This document shows, in pieces, positions 22,145 through 29,609 of a stretch of DNA of 30,343 nucleotides (position 1 is the stretch's first letter; each line of letters starts with the position of its first letter). Location: assembly GCA_900767645.1 (NCBI GenBank), contig CAAFZY010000022.1, forward strand, positions 1 to 30,343, written 5' to 3'. Position numbers and translations under genes: made by a program. The notes beneath the pieces were generated by a model. The model was not told the DNA's origin. It did not search any database and saw only the letters and a program-made list of their open reading frames with translations. The DNA comes from Alphaproteobacteria bacterium. GTDB lineage: Bacteria; Pseudomonadota; Alphaproteobacteria; RF32; CAG-239.

Positions 22145-22434
22145 TTTTGGTGTTATTGATTGCAGTTTTTGTATTGGCGTGTTTTGTGGGCTACTATGTG
22201 GTATGGGGAGTTACTCCGGCGTTGCATTCGCCTTTAATGAGCGTTTCCAACGCCATTTCGGGGGTGGTGATAATCGGCGCTTTAATTACCGCCGCTTATG
22301 CCCGTGCGACAATAGCGGAAATTTTAAGTGTAGCCGCGGTGTTTTTAGCCTCACTGAATATTTTCGGCGGGTTTACGGTTTCTGCTCGTATGCTGGCAAT
22401 GTTTAAGAAAAAGGATAAGAACAATGCAAAATGA
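22141..22434 (+). CDS. pntAB: NAD(P) transhydrogenase subunit alpha, part 2
   Basis: The 97-residue protein is the small membrane subunit (start of dII), with about three hydrophobic helices and the conserved TPALHSPLMSVSNAISG. It completes the alpha subunit together with pntAA. The ATG overlaps the pntAA stop by four bases and its end overlaps pntB by 11 bases, so all three genes are tightly coupled. Confidence 0.95.
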   Translation: MILVLLIAVFVLACFVGYYVVWGVTPALHSPLMSVSNAISGVVIIGALITAAYARATIAEILSVAAVFLASLNIFGGFTVSARMLAMFKKKDKNNAK

Positions 22435-23782
22435 GTGGTTGCTTTTGGTTTATTTGCTTGCCGGTTGTTTGTTTATTGCCGCTATTCGCGGATTGGCTTC
22501 GCCGCAAACGGCCAGATTCGGAAATCGGCTCGGTATTGCCGGTATGGCAATTGCAGTTACGGCAACGCTTGGAGTTTTGCCGGAGCATAATTTGATTTGG
22601 ATACTTTCAGCAATGTTTGCCGGCGGCGTTATCGGTGTGATCAGCGGATTAAAAGTTAAAATTACCGCTCTGCCGCAGATGATAGCGGCGTTTAACGGTT
22701 TGGGCGGATTGGCGTCGGCTTTAATCGGGTTGGCGGAAGTTTGGAACGGCACTTTATATCCGTTTCAGGTTTCGGTCGGAATTGTTATCGGCAGCATTGC
22801 TTTTGCCGGTTCGGCAGTTGCTTATGCCAAATTGCACGGGTTTATGCAATCTGATTTCGGGGTTTTTCCGTTGCAAAACGCGATTAGTGCGGCTTTGCTG
22901 TTGGTGTTGGCGGCGCTGTGGGTTAAATACGCCGTAAGCGGCAGTTTGGCATCGGCTTATTTGTTGGCGCTTATGGCAATGATACTGGGTTTTTTGGTAA
23001 CTTTGTCGGTAGGCGGAGCGGATATGCCGATAATTATTTCGGTTTTGAATGCTTGTTCGGGTTGGGCAGCGGCCGGAATCGGTTTTTCCCTTGCGAATGT
23101 AGGGCTGATTATTACCGGTGCCTTAATCGGCGCAAGCGGAACCATTTTAGCGTTTGTTATGACTAAAGCCGTTAATCGATCTTTGTTTTCGATGCTGTTC
23201 GGGCGCAAAATAAAAGCGGATAAAATGTCGAACGTAACAGAACAGAAAAGGGTGCATGTCGGCAATTATGAAGACGCGGCCTTTGTGCTTGAAAATGCGG
23301 GCAAGGTGGTAATCGTTCCGGGATACGGAATGGCGGCGGCGCAAGCGCAACACGCTTTGCATACAATGGCAAGTGTTTTGAAAAATAAGTATAAAGTCGA
23401 AGTTAAATTTGCCGTGCATCCGGTGGCAGGGCGTATGCCGGGGCATATGAACGTGTTGCTCGCGGAGGCTAATGTGCCTTATGATGATGTTTTAGAACTT
23501 GATGAGGCTAATCGCGAACTGTCAACCGCCGATGTTGCGTATATTATCGGCGCAAACGATATTACCAATCCGGCAGCAAGAACGGACAGGGCGCTGCCGA
23601 TATACGGAATGCCGGTACTTGAGGTGGAAAAGGCCAAAACGGTGTTTTTTGTAAAGCGTTCATTGAGGGCAGGGTATTCAGGCGTTGATAATCCGTTGTT
23701 TTATGCCGATAACACAATAATGCTTTACGGTGATGCCAAAACAGTGACCGAAGATATTGTAAGAGCGTTGGAAAAAAATTAA
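22424..23782 (+). CDS. pntB: NAD(P) transhydrogenase subunit beta
   Basis: The 452-residue subunit has an N-terminal membrane region of roughly eight or nine helices (about 1-265), which includes SVGGADMPIIISVLNACSGWA, and the NADP(H)-binding dIII at the C-terminus: VPGYGMAAAQAQHAL, HPVAGRMPGHMNVLLAEA, IIGANDITNPAAR and VFFVKRSLRAGYSG. All key motifs are intact. The pathway supplies NADPH for biosynthesis and redox defence. It is the last gene of the operon. Confidence 0.95.
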   Translation: MQNEWLLLVYLLAGCLFIAAIRGLASPQTARFGNRLGIAGMAIAVTATLGVLPEHNLIWILSAMFAGGVIGVISGLKVKITALPQMIAAFNGLGGLASALIGLAEVWNGTLYPFQVSVGIVIGSIAFAGSAVAYAKLHGFMQSDFGVFPLQNAISAALLLVLAALWVKYAVSGSLASAYLLALMAMILGFLVTLSVGGADMPIIISVLNACSGWAAAGIGFSLANVGLIITGALIGASGTILAFVMTKAVNRSLFSMLFGRKIKADKMSNVTEQKRVHVGNYEDAAFVLENAGKVVIVPGYGMAAAQAQHALHTMASVLKNKYKVEVKFAVHPVAGRMPGHMNVLLAEANVPYDDVLELDEANRELSTADVAYIIGANDITNPAARTDRALPIYGMPVLEVEKAKTVFFVKRSLRAGYSGVDNPLFYADNTIMLYGDAKTVTEDIVRALEKN

Positions 23783-23816
23783 AACAGTGTGTAAAACGGG
23801 GTGTTTGCAAAATAAC

Positions 23817-23843
23817 AGGCCTCGTTAAAAAATAGCGAAGCCT
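23817..23843. terminator. Weak hairpin between pntB and the cold-shock gene
   Basis: AGGCCTCG (23817-23824) pairs with CGAAGCCT (23836-23843) with one mismatch. On the minus strand a T-rich loop is present, but there is no clean T run after the stem in either direction. Confidence 0.35.
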
Positions 23844-23867
23844 TAATGAAAATGATAAATACAGGCT

Positions 23868-24074
23868 TTATGATAAAAGTTCAATATTGCCGGCGGCAAT
23901 GCGACCTCTGTCATCATAAAGTTCGTAACTGACTTTTTGTCCGTCATTTAATTTCTTAATCCCTTTTTCTTCTAATTTAGTTGCATGCACAAAAACGTCT
24001 TTTCCGCCATCTTCTGGTTGAATGAAGCCATAGCCCTTTTTGGTGTTGTACCATTTTACAAGACCGATACACAT
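23868..24074 (-). CDS. Cold-shock domain protein (CspA family)
   Basis: The 68-residue protein is a single-stranded RNA/DNA-binding chaperone. The RNP1-like KGYGFIQPEDG and RNP2-like KDVFVHATKL motifs are both clear, preceded by GLVKWYNTKKG. AAAGGA lies before ATG 24074. The 5' leader of about 45 bases follows a consensus promoter, and is too short for a typical cold-sensing leader. Confidence 0.93.
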   Translation of the reverse strand: MCIGLVKWYNTKKGYGFIQPEDGGKDVFVHATKLEEKGIKKLNDGQKVSYELYDDRGRIAAGNIELLS

Positions 24075-24125
24075 AGTTTATATCCTTTCATTATTTGATT
24101 ACATAAATTATTCAGTCACAATAAT

Positions 24126-24154
24126 ATGTTAGGACAAAAACACAGTGTTGTCAA
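24126..24154 (-). promoter_or_regulatory. Putative cold-shock gene promoter
   Basis: On the minus strand TTGACA (24149-24154) and TAACAT (24126-24131) are 17 bases apart. Confidence 0.6.
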
Positions 24155-24215
24155 GCAAAAATACAGGCTGATTTTAACTATCGCTTAAAAATTGTAAATG
24201 ATAAAAATATATCGG

Positions 24216-24584
24216 TTAAACCGACCATTTATGTTGTGCGAGCATATTTTCAATAAAGGCAATTCGGTCGGTTTTAGATTTGTGATTAGTCATATAAGCG
24301 CCTAAAAGTTCAATAACGGCTTTTTGGTATTTGGGCTCATTTTGAGCAATGGCGCATAAATATGTAACGGCGGCTTCAAACACAGCCGGTTGTTTATCGC
24401 TAAGTTGCGCAGCTATGGTAAGATAAGGCGGGGTGCATATATTTTCAATGTTTCGATTTACATTTATGTAGTTTTGCTCTTGAATTTTAGCGGCCTGTTG
24501 CGGCGATATTTCAACAGATTTGTTTGTTTTTTTCCAAAGGAGCTTAAAGAAAGCAATAATTTTTTCGTTGGTAATTTTAAACAT
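24216..24584 (-). CDS. Small protein of unknown function
   Basis: I do not recognise this 122-residue protein. It begins MFKITNEKIIAFFKLLWKK, continues with a Gln/Asn-rich polar stretch (ISPQQAAKIQEQNYINVNRN), then helical repeats-like segments (AVFEAAVTYLCAIAQNEPKY, AVIELLGAYM) and a Lys/His end. The alpha-helical pattern might suggest a TPR- or HEAT-like scaffold, but this is weak. The ATG at 24582-24584 follows CGGAGA; the frame is open 14 codons further upstream. It is solitary. Confidence 0.55.
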   Translation of the reverse strand: MFKITNEKIIAFFKLLWKKTNKSVEISPQQAAKIQEQNYINVNRNIENICTPPYLTIAAQLSDKQPAVFEAAVTYLCAIAQNEPKYQKAVIELLGAYMTNHKSKTDRIAFIENMLAQHKWSV

Positions 24585-24664
24585 AACTATCTCCGTTGTA
24601 TAATGGTCGGCAGTATTGAATAACATATACTACAAGTTTTTAAGCAAAATATGTTAAAAAATAT

Positions 24665-24693
24665 TTGACTTATGCAATAAAAAGTCGTATTAA
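24665..24693 (+). promoter_or_regulatory. Putative tRNA-Gln promoter
   Basis: TTGACT (24665-24670) and TATTAA (24688-24693) have a 17-base spacer and lie 20 bp before the tRNA. Confidence 0.55.
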
Positions 24694-24713
24694 CACGATT
24701 ACGAAAGGATTAT

Positions 24714-24787
24714 TGCTTTGTCGTCTAATGGTAGGACAGCGGACTCTGACTCCGTTAATCTTGGTTCGAATCCAGGCAAAGCAGCCA
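24714..24787 (+). tRNA. tRNA-Gln(CTG)
   Basis: The acceptor TGCTTTG (24714-24720) pairs with CAAAGCA (24777-24783), followed by G and encoded CCA. The anticodon stem GCGGA/TCCGT encloses CTCTGAC, giving anticodon CTG for CAG codons. Length 74 bases. A strong terminator follows. Confidence 0.95.
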
Positions 24788-24795
24788 ATTTGAAC

Positions 24796-24832
24796 AGGCT
24801 TGCGTTTTTAGGGCGCAAGCCTTTGTTTTTGT
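24796..24832 (+). terminator. Terminator after tRNA-Gln
   Basis: AGGCTTGCG (24796-24804) pairs perfectly with CGCAAGCCT (24814-24822), followed by TTGTTTTTGTTTT. Confidence 0.88.
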
Positions 24833-24862
24833 TTTAAACAAAAAATAATTTTTTTAAAACAC

Positions 24863-24891
24863 TTGACAAAAAATCGGGGGGGTAATAGAAT
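24863..24891 (+). promoter_or_regulatory. Strong putative promoter of the 24943-25419 gene
   Basis: A perfect TTGACA (24863-24868) and TAGAAT (24886-24891) are separated by 17 bases. The spacer contains a run of seven G (24875-24882), an unusual composition that could affect promoter bending or be a regulatory target. Confidence 0.65.
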
Positions 24892-24942
24892 TATAAAAAG
24901 AGATTATTTATATTTGGATAAACTTAAACAAGGAGAATTAAA

Positions 24943-25419
24943 ATGAATAATGCTGATGTATTAAAAAAAGCAGAAGAGGTGGTTGAAAAGCGTCACAAAG
25001 AAGAATTTATAAAAGAATTTGAAAACGGATCGCGTGGAAAAACTGATTTATTGCGTGTAAACACAGATGAAGGCGCTGATTTTTATTATGGAGTTGCTGC
25101 CTTAAAAGATGGAAAATTAGTTGGCTTTGATATTATGACTTATTCAAAAATGTATATGGATGGAAGAGGGTATTCTATGCCTGAAGAGCCATATACCGAC
25201 AAAACAGGTAAACAGGTTCGTTTGACTGTTGATGAATATTTCAAATTTCAAGAAGACATAAAGGCCGGAGATACTCGTCTTGGTGTGCTTCTTGAAAAAG
25301 GAGCCAAGATGGCGGAAATTCAGAATAAGGCGGCAAGATTGAAAGCGGCGGATAAAATAGATACTCAGCAAAAGGTTGCGGAAGGTCTTGCGCTACTAAA
25401 CCGTAAAAGAGAAAGATAA
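24943..25419 (+). CDS. Unknown charged protein
   Basis: I do not recognise this 158-residue protein. It is hydrophilic with no signal peptide or membrane segment. An N-terminal coiled helix (NNADVLKKAEEVVEKRHKEE) is followed by a small, probably beta-containing region (DFYYGVAALKDGKLVGFDIM, YMDGRGYSMPEEPYT) and a long C-terminal Lys/Ala/Glu-rich helix (LLEKGAKMAEIQNKAARLKA) ending RKRER. A perfect AAGGAGA and a near-consensus promoter suggest high expression. It stands alone between tRNA-Gln and tsf. Confidence 0.65.
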   Translation: MNNADVLKKAEEVVEKRHKEEFIKEFENGSRGKTDLLRVNTDEGADFYYGVAALKDGKLVGFDIMTYSKMYMDGRGYSMPEEPYTDKTGKQVRLTVDEYFKFQEDIKAGDTRLGVLLEKGAKMAEIQNKAARLKAADKIDTQQKVAEGLALLNRKRER

Positions 25420-25458
25420 TATTGATTTTGCTTTTAGCTTATCAAGCATTGCTAACAA

Positions 25459-25490
25459 AAACAACAGTCTTTAAGAAGACTGTTGTTTTT
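25459..25490 (+). terminator. Terminator of the 24943-25419 gene
   Basis: ACAACAGTCTT (25461-25471) pairs with AAGACTGTTGT (25476-25486), with A and T runs beyond. Confidence 0.88.
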
Positions 25491-25504
25491 TGTGGTCTTA
25501 AAAA

Positions 25505-25528
25505 AAGAGCCGGAAAAATCCGGCTCTT
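25505..25528 (-). terminator. Terminator of the rpsB-tsf operon
   Basis: AAGAGCCGGA (25505-25514) pairs perfectly with TCCGGCTCTT (25519-25528). On the minus strand a T run follows, 20 bp beyond the tsf stop. Confidence 0.88.
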
Positions 25529-25547
25529 AAAAGTTAAGGCATGAAGC

Positions 25548-26474
25548 TTATTTGTTAAGCTGCGCGGCAACTTCGGCGGCAAAGTCTTCGTCTTTTTTCT
25601 GCAAGCCTTCACCGAGTTTGAAGCAAACGTAATCAGTTAATTTGATGTCGGCGCCAAGTTCTTTAGCGGCATCGGCAATAACTTGTTTAACTTTTTTATC
25701 GGGATCCATAATATAAGCCTGTTCTTCCAATACAACTTCTTCATAGTATTTGCGAATACGGCCTTCAACCATTTTTTCAATGATGTTTTCAGGTTTTCCC
25801 GAAGCTTTTGCCTGCTCGGCAAAAATGCTCTTTTCATGAGCAACGGCTGCCGGATCAACATGAGCGATGTCTAAGAACAACGGAGCAGATGCGGCAATAT
25901 GCATAGCAATGTGCTTGCCGAGTTCTTTTAATTTTTCTTTGTCAGCAGTTGATTCTAAGGCAACCAAAACGCCGATGCGACCTAAATTCGGACGCAGTGC
26001 GCTGTGAACATAAGATGCAACAACACCGTTGTTTACTTCCAAAACTTTGGCGCGTCTTAAATTCATATTCTCGCCGATTTTGGCAATCATATCAGTTAAA
26101 CGTTCTTCAAAAGTTTTGCCGCATTTCGGACAGTTGAAGTTTTTCATGTCGCAAACTTCGCCGTGGCAACGCAAAGCAACTTTAGCAGCGTCTTCAACAT
26201 ATTCTTGGAAAATTTCATTTTTGGCAACAAAGTCAGTTTCGGAGTTAACCTCAACTACGGCGCCTTTGTTACCATCAACAGCAACCGAAACCAAACCTTC
26301 GGCAGCGATACGGCTGGCTTTTTTAGCAGCGGAAGCCAAACCTTTTTTGCGCAACCAGTCAACGGCTTGTTCCATGTTTCCGTTTGTTTCAACCAAAGCC
26401 TTTTTGCAGTCAAGCATACCTGCGCTGGTGCTTTCTCTTAATTCTTTAACCATAGCGGCTGTAATTTCTGCCAT
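25548..26474 (-). CDS. tsf: Elongation factor Ts, with an unusual four-cysteine motif
   Basis: EF-Ts recharges EF-Tu with GTP. The 308 residues show the family signature in the N-terminal UBA-like part (MAEITAAMVKELRESTSAGM, then LDCKKALVETNG) and the core NSETDFVAKNE and IGENMNLRR motifs; the C-terminal part is normal. At residues 103-118 the sequence RCHGEVCDMKNFNCPKCGKT has four cysteines (C103, C108, C115, C118; CX4CX6CX2C), in place of the usual short Gly/Thr linker before the 'IGENMNLRR' segment. This looks like a zinc knuckle, which I do not know from ordinary EF-Ts. ATG 26474 follows GAGGA. It is downstream of rpsB in the classic operon. Confidence 0.95.
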   Translation of the reverse strand: MAEITAAMVKELRESTSAGMLDCKKALVETNGNMEQAVDWLRKKGLASAAKKASRIAAEGLVSVAVDGNKGAVVEVNSETDFVAKNEIFQEYVEDAAKVALRCHGEVCDMKNFNCPKCGKTFEERLTDMIAKIGENMNLRRAKVLEVNNGVVASYVHSALRPNLGRIGVLVALESTADKEKLKELGKHIAMHIAASAPLFLDIAHVDPAAVAHEKSIFAEQAKASGKPENIIEKMVEGRIRKYYEEVVLEEQAYIMDPDKKVKQVIADAAKELGADIKLTDYVCFKLGEGLQKKDEDFAAEVAAQLNK

Positions 26475-26507
26475 TGTTTATTCCTCTTGTAATGATTTTT
26501 AAGATAC

Positions 26508-26532
26508 GGGCGGCGGCTTTCGGACGCCGCCC
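26508..26532 (-). promoter_or_regulatory. GC-rich hairpin between rpsB and tsf
   Basis: GGGCGGCG (26508-26515) pairs with CGCCGCCC (26525-26532), nine-base loop, without a strong T run. It may lower tsf expression relative to rpsB or stabilise the upstream mRNA. Confidence 0.6.
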
Positions 26533-26554
26533 TGTTTAGGATATTTCCGATTGC

Positions 26555-27355
26555 TTATTCAGCAGCCGGAGCTTCTTCTTTAGCTTTTTTAGGAGCTCTT
26601 TTTTTAGCCGGTTTTTCTTCAGCCTGTTCTTCAGCTTCTTCAACTTTAACGCCGTGAGCGGCAATTTCAGCCTGCATACCGTCTAAGATAGCGGCAGAAA
26701 CCAACTCGCAGTAAAGTGAAATAGCGCGAATGGCGTCATCGTTACCCGGAACAGGGTAGTCAACATCATTCGGGTTGGCGTTGGTATCGGTGATGCCGAT
26801 TACCGGAATGCCGAGCTTTTTGGCTTCTTTAATAGCCAGAGCTTCACGAGGAGTGTCAATAACAAACAGCATATCCGGCTGACCGCCCATGTTCATAATA
26901 CCGTTTAATGACATGGCGAGTTTTTCTTGTTCTTTTTTCAAGTTCAAGAGTTCTTTTTTGGTGTAGCCTTCAGTGGTGTTATTGGCAAACATATCGTTTA
27001 ATTTTACCAAGCGGTTGATTGACTTGCAAACGGTTTTCCAGTTGGTAAGAGTACCACCCAACCAACGATGGTTGATGTAATACTGACCGCATCTTTCAGC
27101 GTTTTCTTTAACGATATCCTGAGCCTGTTTTTTAGTAGCAACGAACAAAACTTTACCGCCGTTTGCAGCAACTTCACGAACAGCGTTTAAAGCTGTGTAA
27201 AGCATCGGGTAAGTCTTTTGCAAATCAATAATATGAATATTATCTTTTTTGCCATAGATGTAAGGAGCCATTTGCGGGTTCCAGCGGCGGGCGTGATGTC
27301 CGAAGTGAACGCCGGCTTCAACGAGCTGACGTATAGTAAATGTAGGAAGAGTCAT
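26555..27355 (-). CDS. rpsB: 30S ribosomal protein S2
   Basis: The 266-residue protein is a small-subunit ribosomal component. It shows LVEAGVHFGHHARRWNPQM, the RWLGGTLTNWKT block and FVIDTPREALAIKEAKKLGIP-type motifs. The last 30 residues form an unusual Glu/Lys/Ala-rich tail (EEAEEQAEEKPAKKRAPKKAK), common in alphaproteobacterial S2. ATG 27355 follows AAGGA. The 5' leader contains a stem-loop (27386-27442) and a likely promoter upstream. It is followed by tsf. Confidence 0.96.
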   Translation of the reverse strand: MTLPTFTIRQLVEAGVHFGHHARRWNPQMAPYIYGKKDNIHIIDLQKTYPMLYTALNAVREVAANGGKVLFVATKKQAQDIVKENAERCGQYYINHRWLGGTLTNWKTVCKSINRLVKLNDMFANNTTEGYTKKELLNLKKEQEKLAMSLNGIMNMGGQPDMLFVIDTPREALAIKEAKKLGIPVIGITDTNANPNDVDYPVPGNDDAIRAISLYCELVSAAILDGMQAEIAAHGVKVEEAEEQAEEKPAKKRAPKKAKEEAPAAE

Positions 27356-27385
27356 TTTTTAATCCTTCTTTTCCGGTTAAACCTC

Positions 27386-27442
27386 CGCAGACGTTGGCTT
27401 GTTAAGCACCGGAGCGAAATAAAAATATTCCGCCTGTCTGCG
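27386..27442 (-). promoter_or_regulatory. Structured leader of rpsB
   Basis: CGCAGAC (27386-27392) pairs with GTCTGCG (27436-27442), enclosing about 43 bases with more internal pairing (for example CACCGGAG region). It lies 30 bp upstream of the rpsB start in the transcribed leader. S2 is known to repress its own operon in other bacteria through leader RNA, and this structure is a candidate for the same role here. Confidence 0.45.
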
Positions 27443-27482
27443 TGTGAAATTATAAGGCCGCACCATTGCGACCTCGCGCGTA

Positions 27483-27510
27483 TATTTATCATAAATCTAT
27501 AAATTTGCAA
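27483..27510 (-). promoter_or_regulatory. Putative rpsB-tsf promoter
   Basis: On the minus strand TTGCAA (27505-27510) and TAAATA (27483-27488) have a 16-base spacer. The transcript would carry a leader of over 100 bases. Confidence 0.5.
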
Positions 27511-27620
27511 GAGTTTTTTACCCGATGTGATAAAAATAATGTTTATTTTTTGCCTTTTGTGCTTGAGAATCGCGCAAAAAGCGGATAAGTTACAGCTCAT
27601 AAAAAACAGCAGAGGGAAAA

Positions 27621-29609
27621 ATGTCAGATTTATTTGAAACCACCACACCGGTAAAAACAGAATATTCAGCTCAAGATATTGAGGTTTTGGAAGGGCTTGA
27701 ACCGGTTCGTCACCGCCCCGGAATGTATATCGGCGGCACTGATGAAACCGCTTTGCACCACTTGGTGGCGGAGATTTTGGATAACTCTATGGACGAGGCG
27801 GTGGCAGGGTATGCCAACCGTATTGACGTGTGTTTAAATGCCGATAACTCAGTTACCATTGCCGATAACGGGCGCGGTATTCCGGTTGACGAGCACCCTA
27901 AATATCCCGGAAAATCGGCGCTTGAAGTTATTATGACCACTTTGCACTCCGGCGGTAAATTTTCAAACAGCGTTTATAAAGTTTCAGGCGGTTTGCACGG
28001 CGTGGGGCTTTCAGTGGTTAATGCTTTATCTGAAAATTTGGTGGTTGAAATCGCGCGTGATAAAAAACTTTATCGACAGGTTTATTCCAAAGGGCGTCCG
28101 CAAACCGCATTAGAGCTTGTCGGAAATGCACCGAATCGGCGCGGTACCAGCATTACTTTTAAACCCGATGCCGAAATTTTTAACGGCAGTTCTCAGTTTG
28201 AGCCGAACCGAATTTATCGAATGGCACGTTCAAAGGCATTTTTGTTTAAGGGTATTCGTATTTTTTGGAAATGCGCGCCGGAGCTTATTCATGAAGGCGA
28301 CGCCACTCCATTAGAGGCGGAACTTAATTTTCCGAACGGATTGCGTGACTTTTTAAATTATCAAATCGGCAGCCGTGCCACGGTAAACCGCACGATGTTT
28401 TCAGGCGACTCTGAATTGGCACATGATGAAGGTCGGGTTGAATGGGCAATTACGTGGCCGGAAGATCAGAACGGGTTTTGCTATTCATACTGCAACACGG
28501 TGGTAACCCCGCAGGGCGGCACGCATGAACTCGGGTTTAAGAACGCGCTTCTTAAAGGCTTAAAAGAATATGCCGAAATGGCTAATGTTAAAAAAGCCGC
28601 CAACGTTACCGCCGACGATTTTTTAAGCGATGCGGCGATTATGCTTTCGGTTTTTATTACCGATCCGCAGTTTCAGGGGCAAACCAAAGATAAATTAACC
28701 TCAGTTAAGGCTACACGTTTGGTAGAGCAGGCGGTTAAAGATTCATTTGACCACTGGCTTTCATCTGATTTGGAAAACGCTTCCGCTTTGCTTGAATATG
28801 TTATTGACCGCGCCGAACTCAGAAAAAAACGCAAAGAGGAAAAAGTGCAGCTGCGCAAAACGCCGACTAAAAAGTTGCGCCTTCCCGGAAAGCTTGCCGA
28901 TTGTTCGCAGGCAGCCGCCGAAAATACCGAAATTTTTATTGTAGAGGGAGATTCTGCGGGCGGTTCAGCTAAACAAGGACGCGACCGCATCACGCAGGCT
29001 ATTTTGCCTTTACGCGGCAAAATTTTGAACGTTGCCAGCGCATCACTTGAAAAAATTACGCAAAACCAAGAAATTAAAGATATGATTGAGGCTCTTGGTT
29101 GCGGCGTGAAAGAAAACTACAAAGAAGAAAATTTGCGCTATGAAAAAATAATTATCATGACCGATGCCGATGTTGACGGCGCGCACATTACTTCTTTGCT
29201 GATGACTTTCTTTTATCAGCATATGCCTCAGCTGATTGAAAACGGGCATTTATATATTGCGACTCCGCCGCTTTATAAAATTGTGGTCGGTGGCAAAAAC
29301 TATTACGCATTGGACGATGCCGAAAAAGACAAGATTTTAAATAAAGTGGTTAAGGGTAACCAAAAGCCGGACATCAGCCGCTTTAAAGGTTTGGGCGAGA
29401 TGAGCGCGCAACAGTTGAAAGAAACAACCATGGATAAAAACAACCGTATGCTGTTAAGGGTTGAAATTCCGAGCACCAATACCGAAGAAGGTCGTGAAGA
29501 AGCGTTTGAAACACGCCGCCGCGTTGAACAATTGATGGGTAAAAATCCGGAATTGCGCTTTAAGTTTATTATTGAGCGCGCTAAATTTGTTGATGATTTG
29601 GATATTTAA
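27621..29609 (+). CDS. parE: DNA topoisomerase IV subunit B
   Basis: ParE is the ATPase subunit of topoisomerase IV, which unlinks daughter chromosomes. The 662 residues show the GHKL motifs (EILDNSMDEAV, DNGRGIPVDEH, GLHGVGLSVVNAL), QGQTKDKLTS, and the TOPRIM motifs EGDSAGGSAKQGRDR and DADVDGAHITSLL. The length and the ending FIIERAKFVDDLDI fit ParE and not GyrB. AGAGGG precedes ATG 27621. Its stop codon overlaps by three bases with the stop of the convergent pilin gene, and no terminator lies between. Confidence 0.95.
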   Translation: MSDLFETTTPVKTEYSAQDIEVLEGLEPVRHRPGMYIGGTDETALHHLVAEILDNSMDEAVAGYANRIDVCLNADNSVTIADNGRGIPVDEHPKYPGKSALEVIMTTLHSGGKFSNSVYKVSGGLHGVGLSVVNALSENLVVEIARDKKLYRQVYSKGRPQTALELVGNAPNRRGTSITFKPDAEIFNGSSQFEPNRIYRMARSKAFLFKGIRIFWKCAPELIHEGDATPLEAELNFPNGLRDFLNYQIGSRATVNRTMFSGDSELAHDEGRVEWAITWPEDQNGFCYSYCNTVVTPQGGTHELGFKNALLKGLKEYAEMANVKKAANVTADDFLSDAAIMLSVFITDPQFQGQTKDKLTSVKATRLVEQAVKDSFDHWLSSDLENASALLEYVIDRAELRKKRKEEKVQLRKTPTKKLRLPGKLADCSQAAAENTEIFIVEGDSAGGSAKQGRDRITQAILPLRGKILNVASASLEKITQNQEIKDMIEALGCGVKENYKEENLRYEKIIIMTDADVDGAHITSLLMTFFYQHMPQLIENGHLYIATPPLYKIVVGGKNYYALDDAEKDKILNKVVKGNQKPDISRFKGLGEMSAQQLKETTMDKNNRMLLRVEIPSTNTEEGREEAFETRRRVEQLMGKNPELRFKFIIERAKFVDDLDI

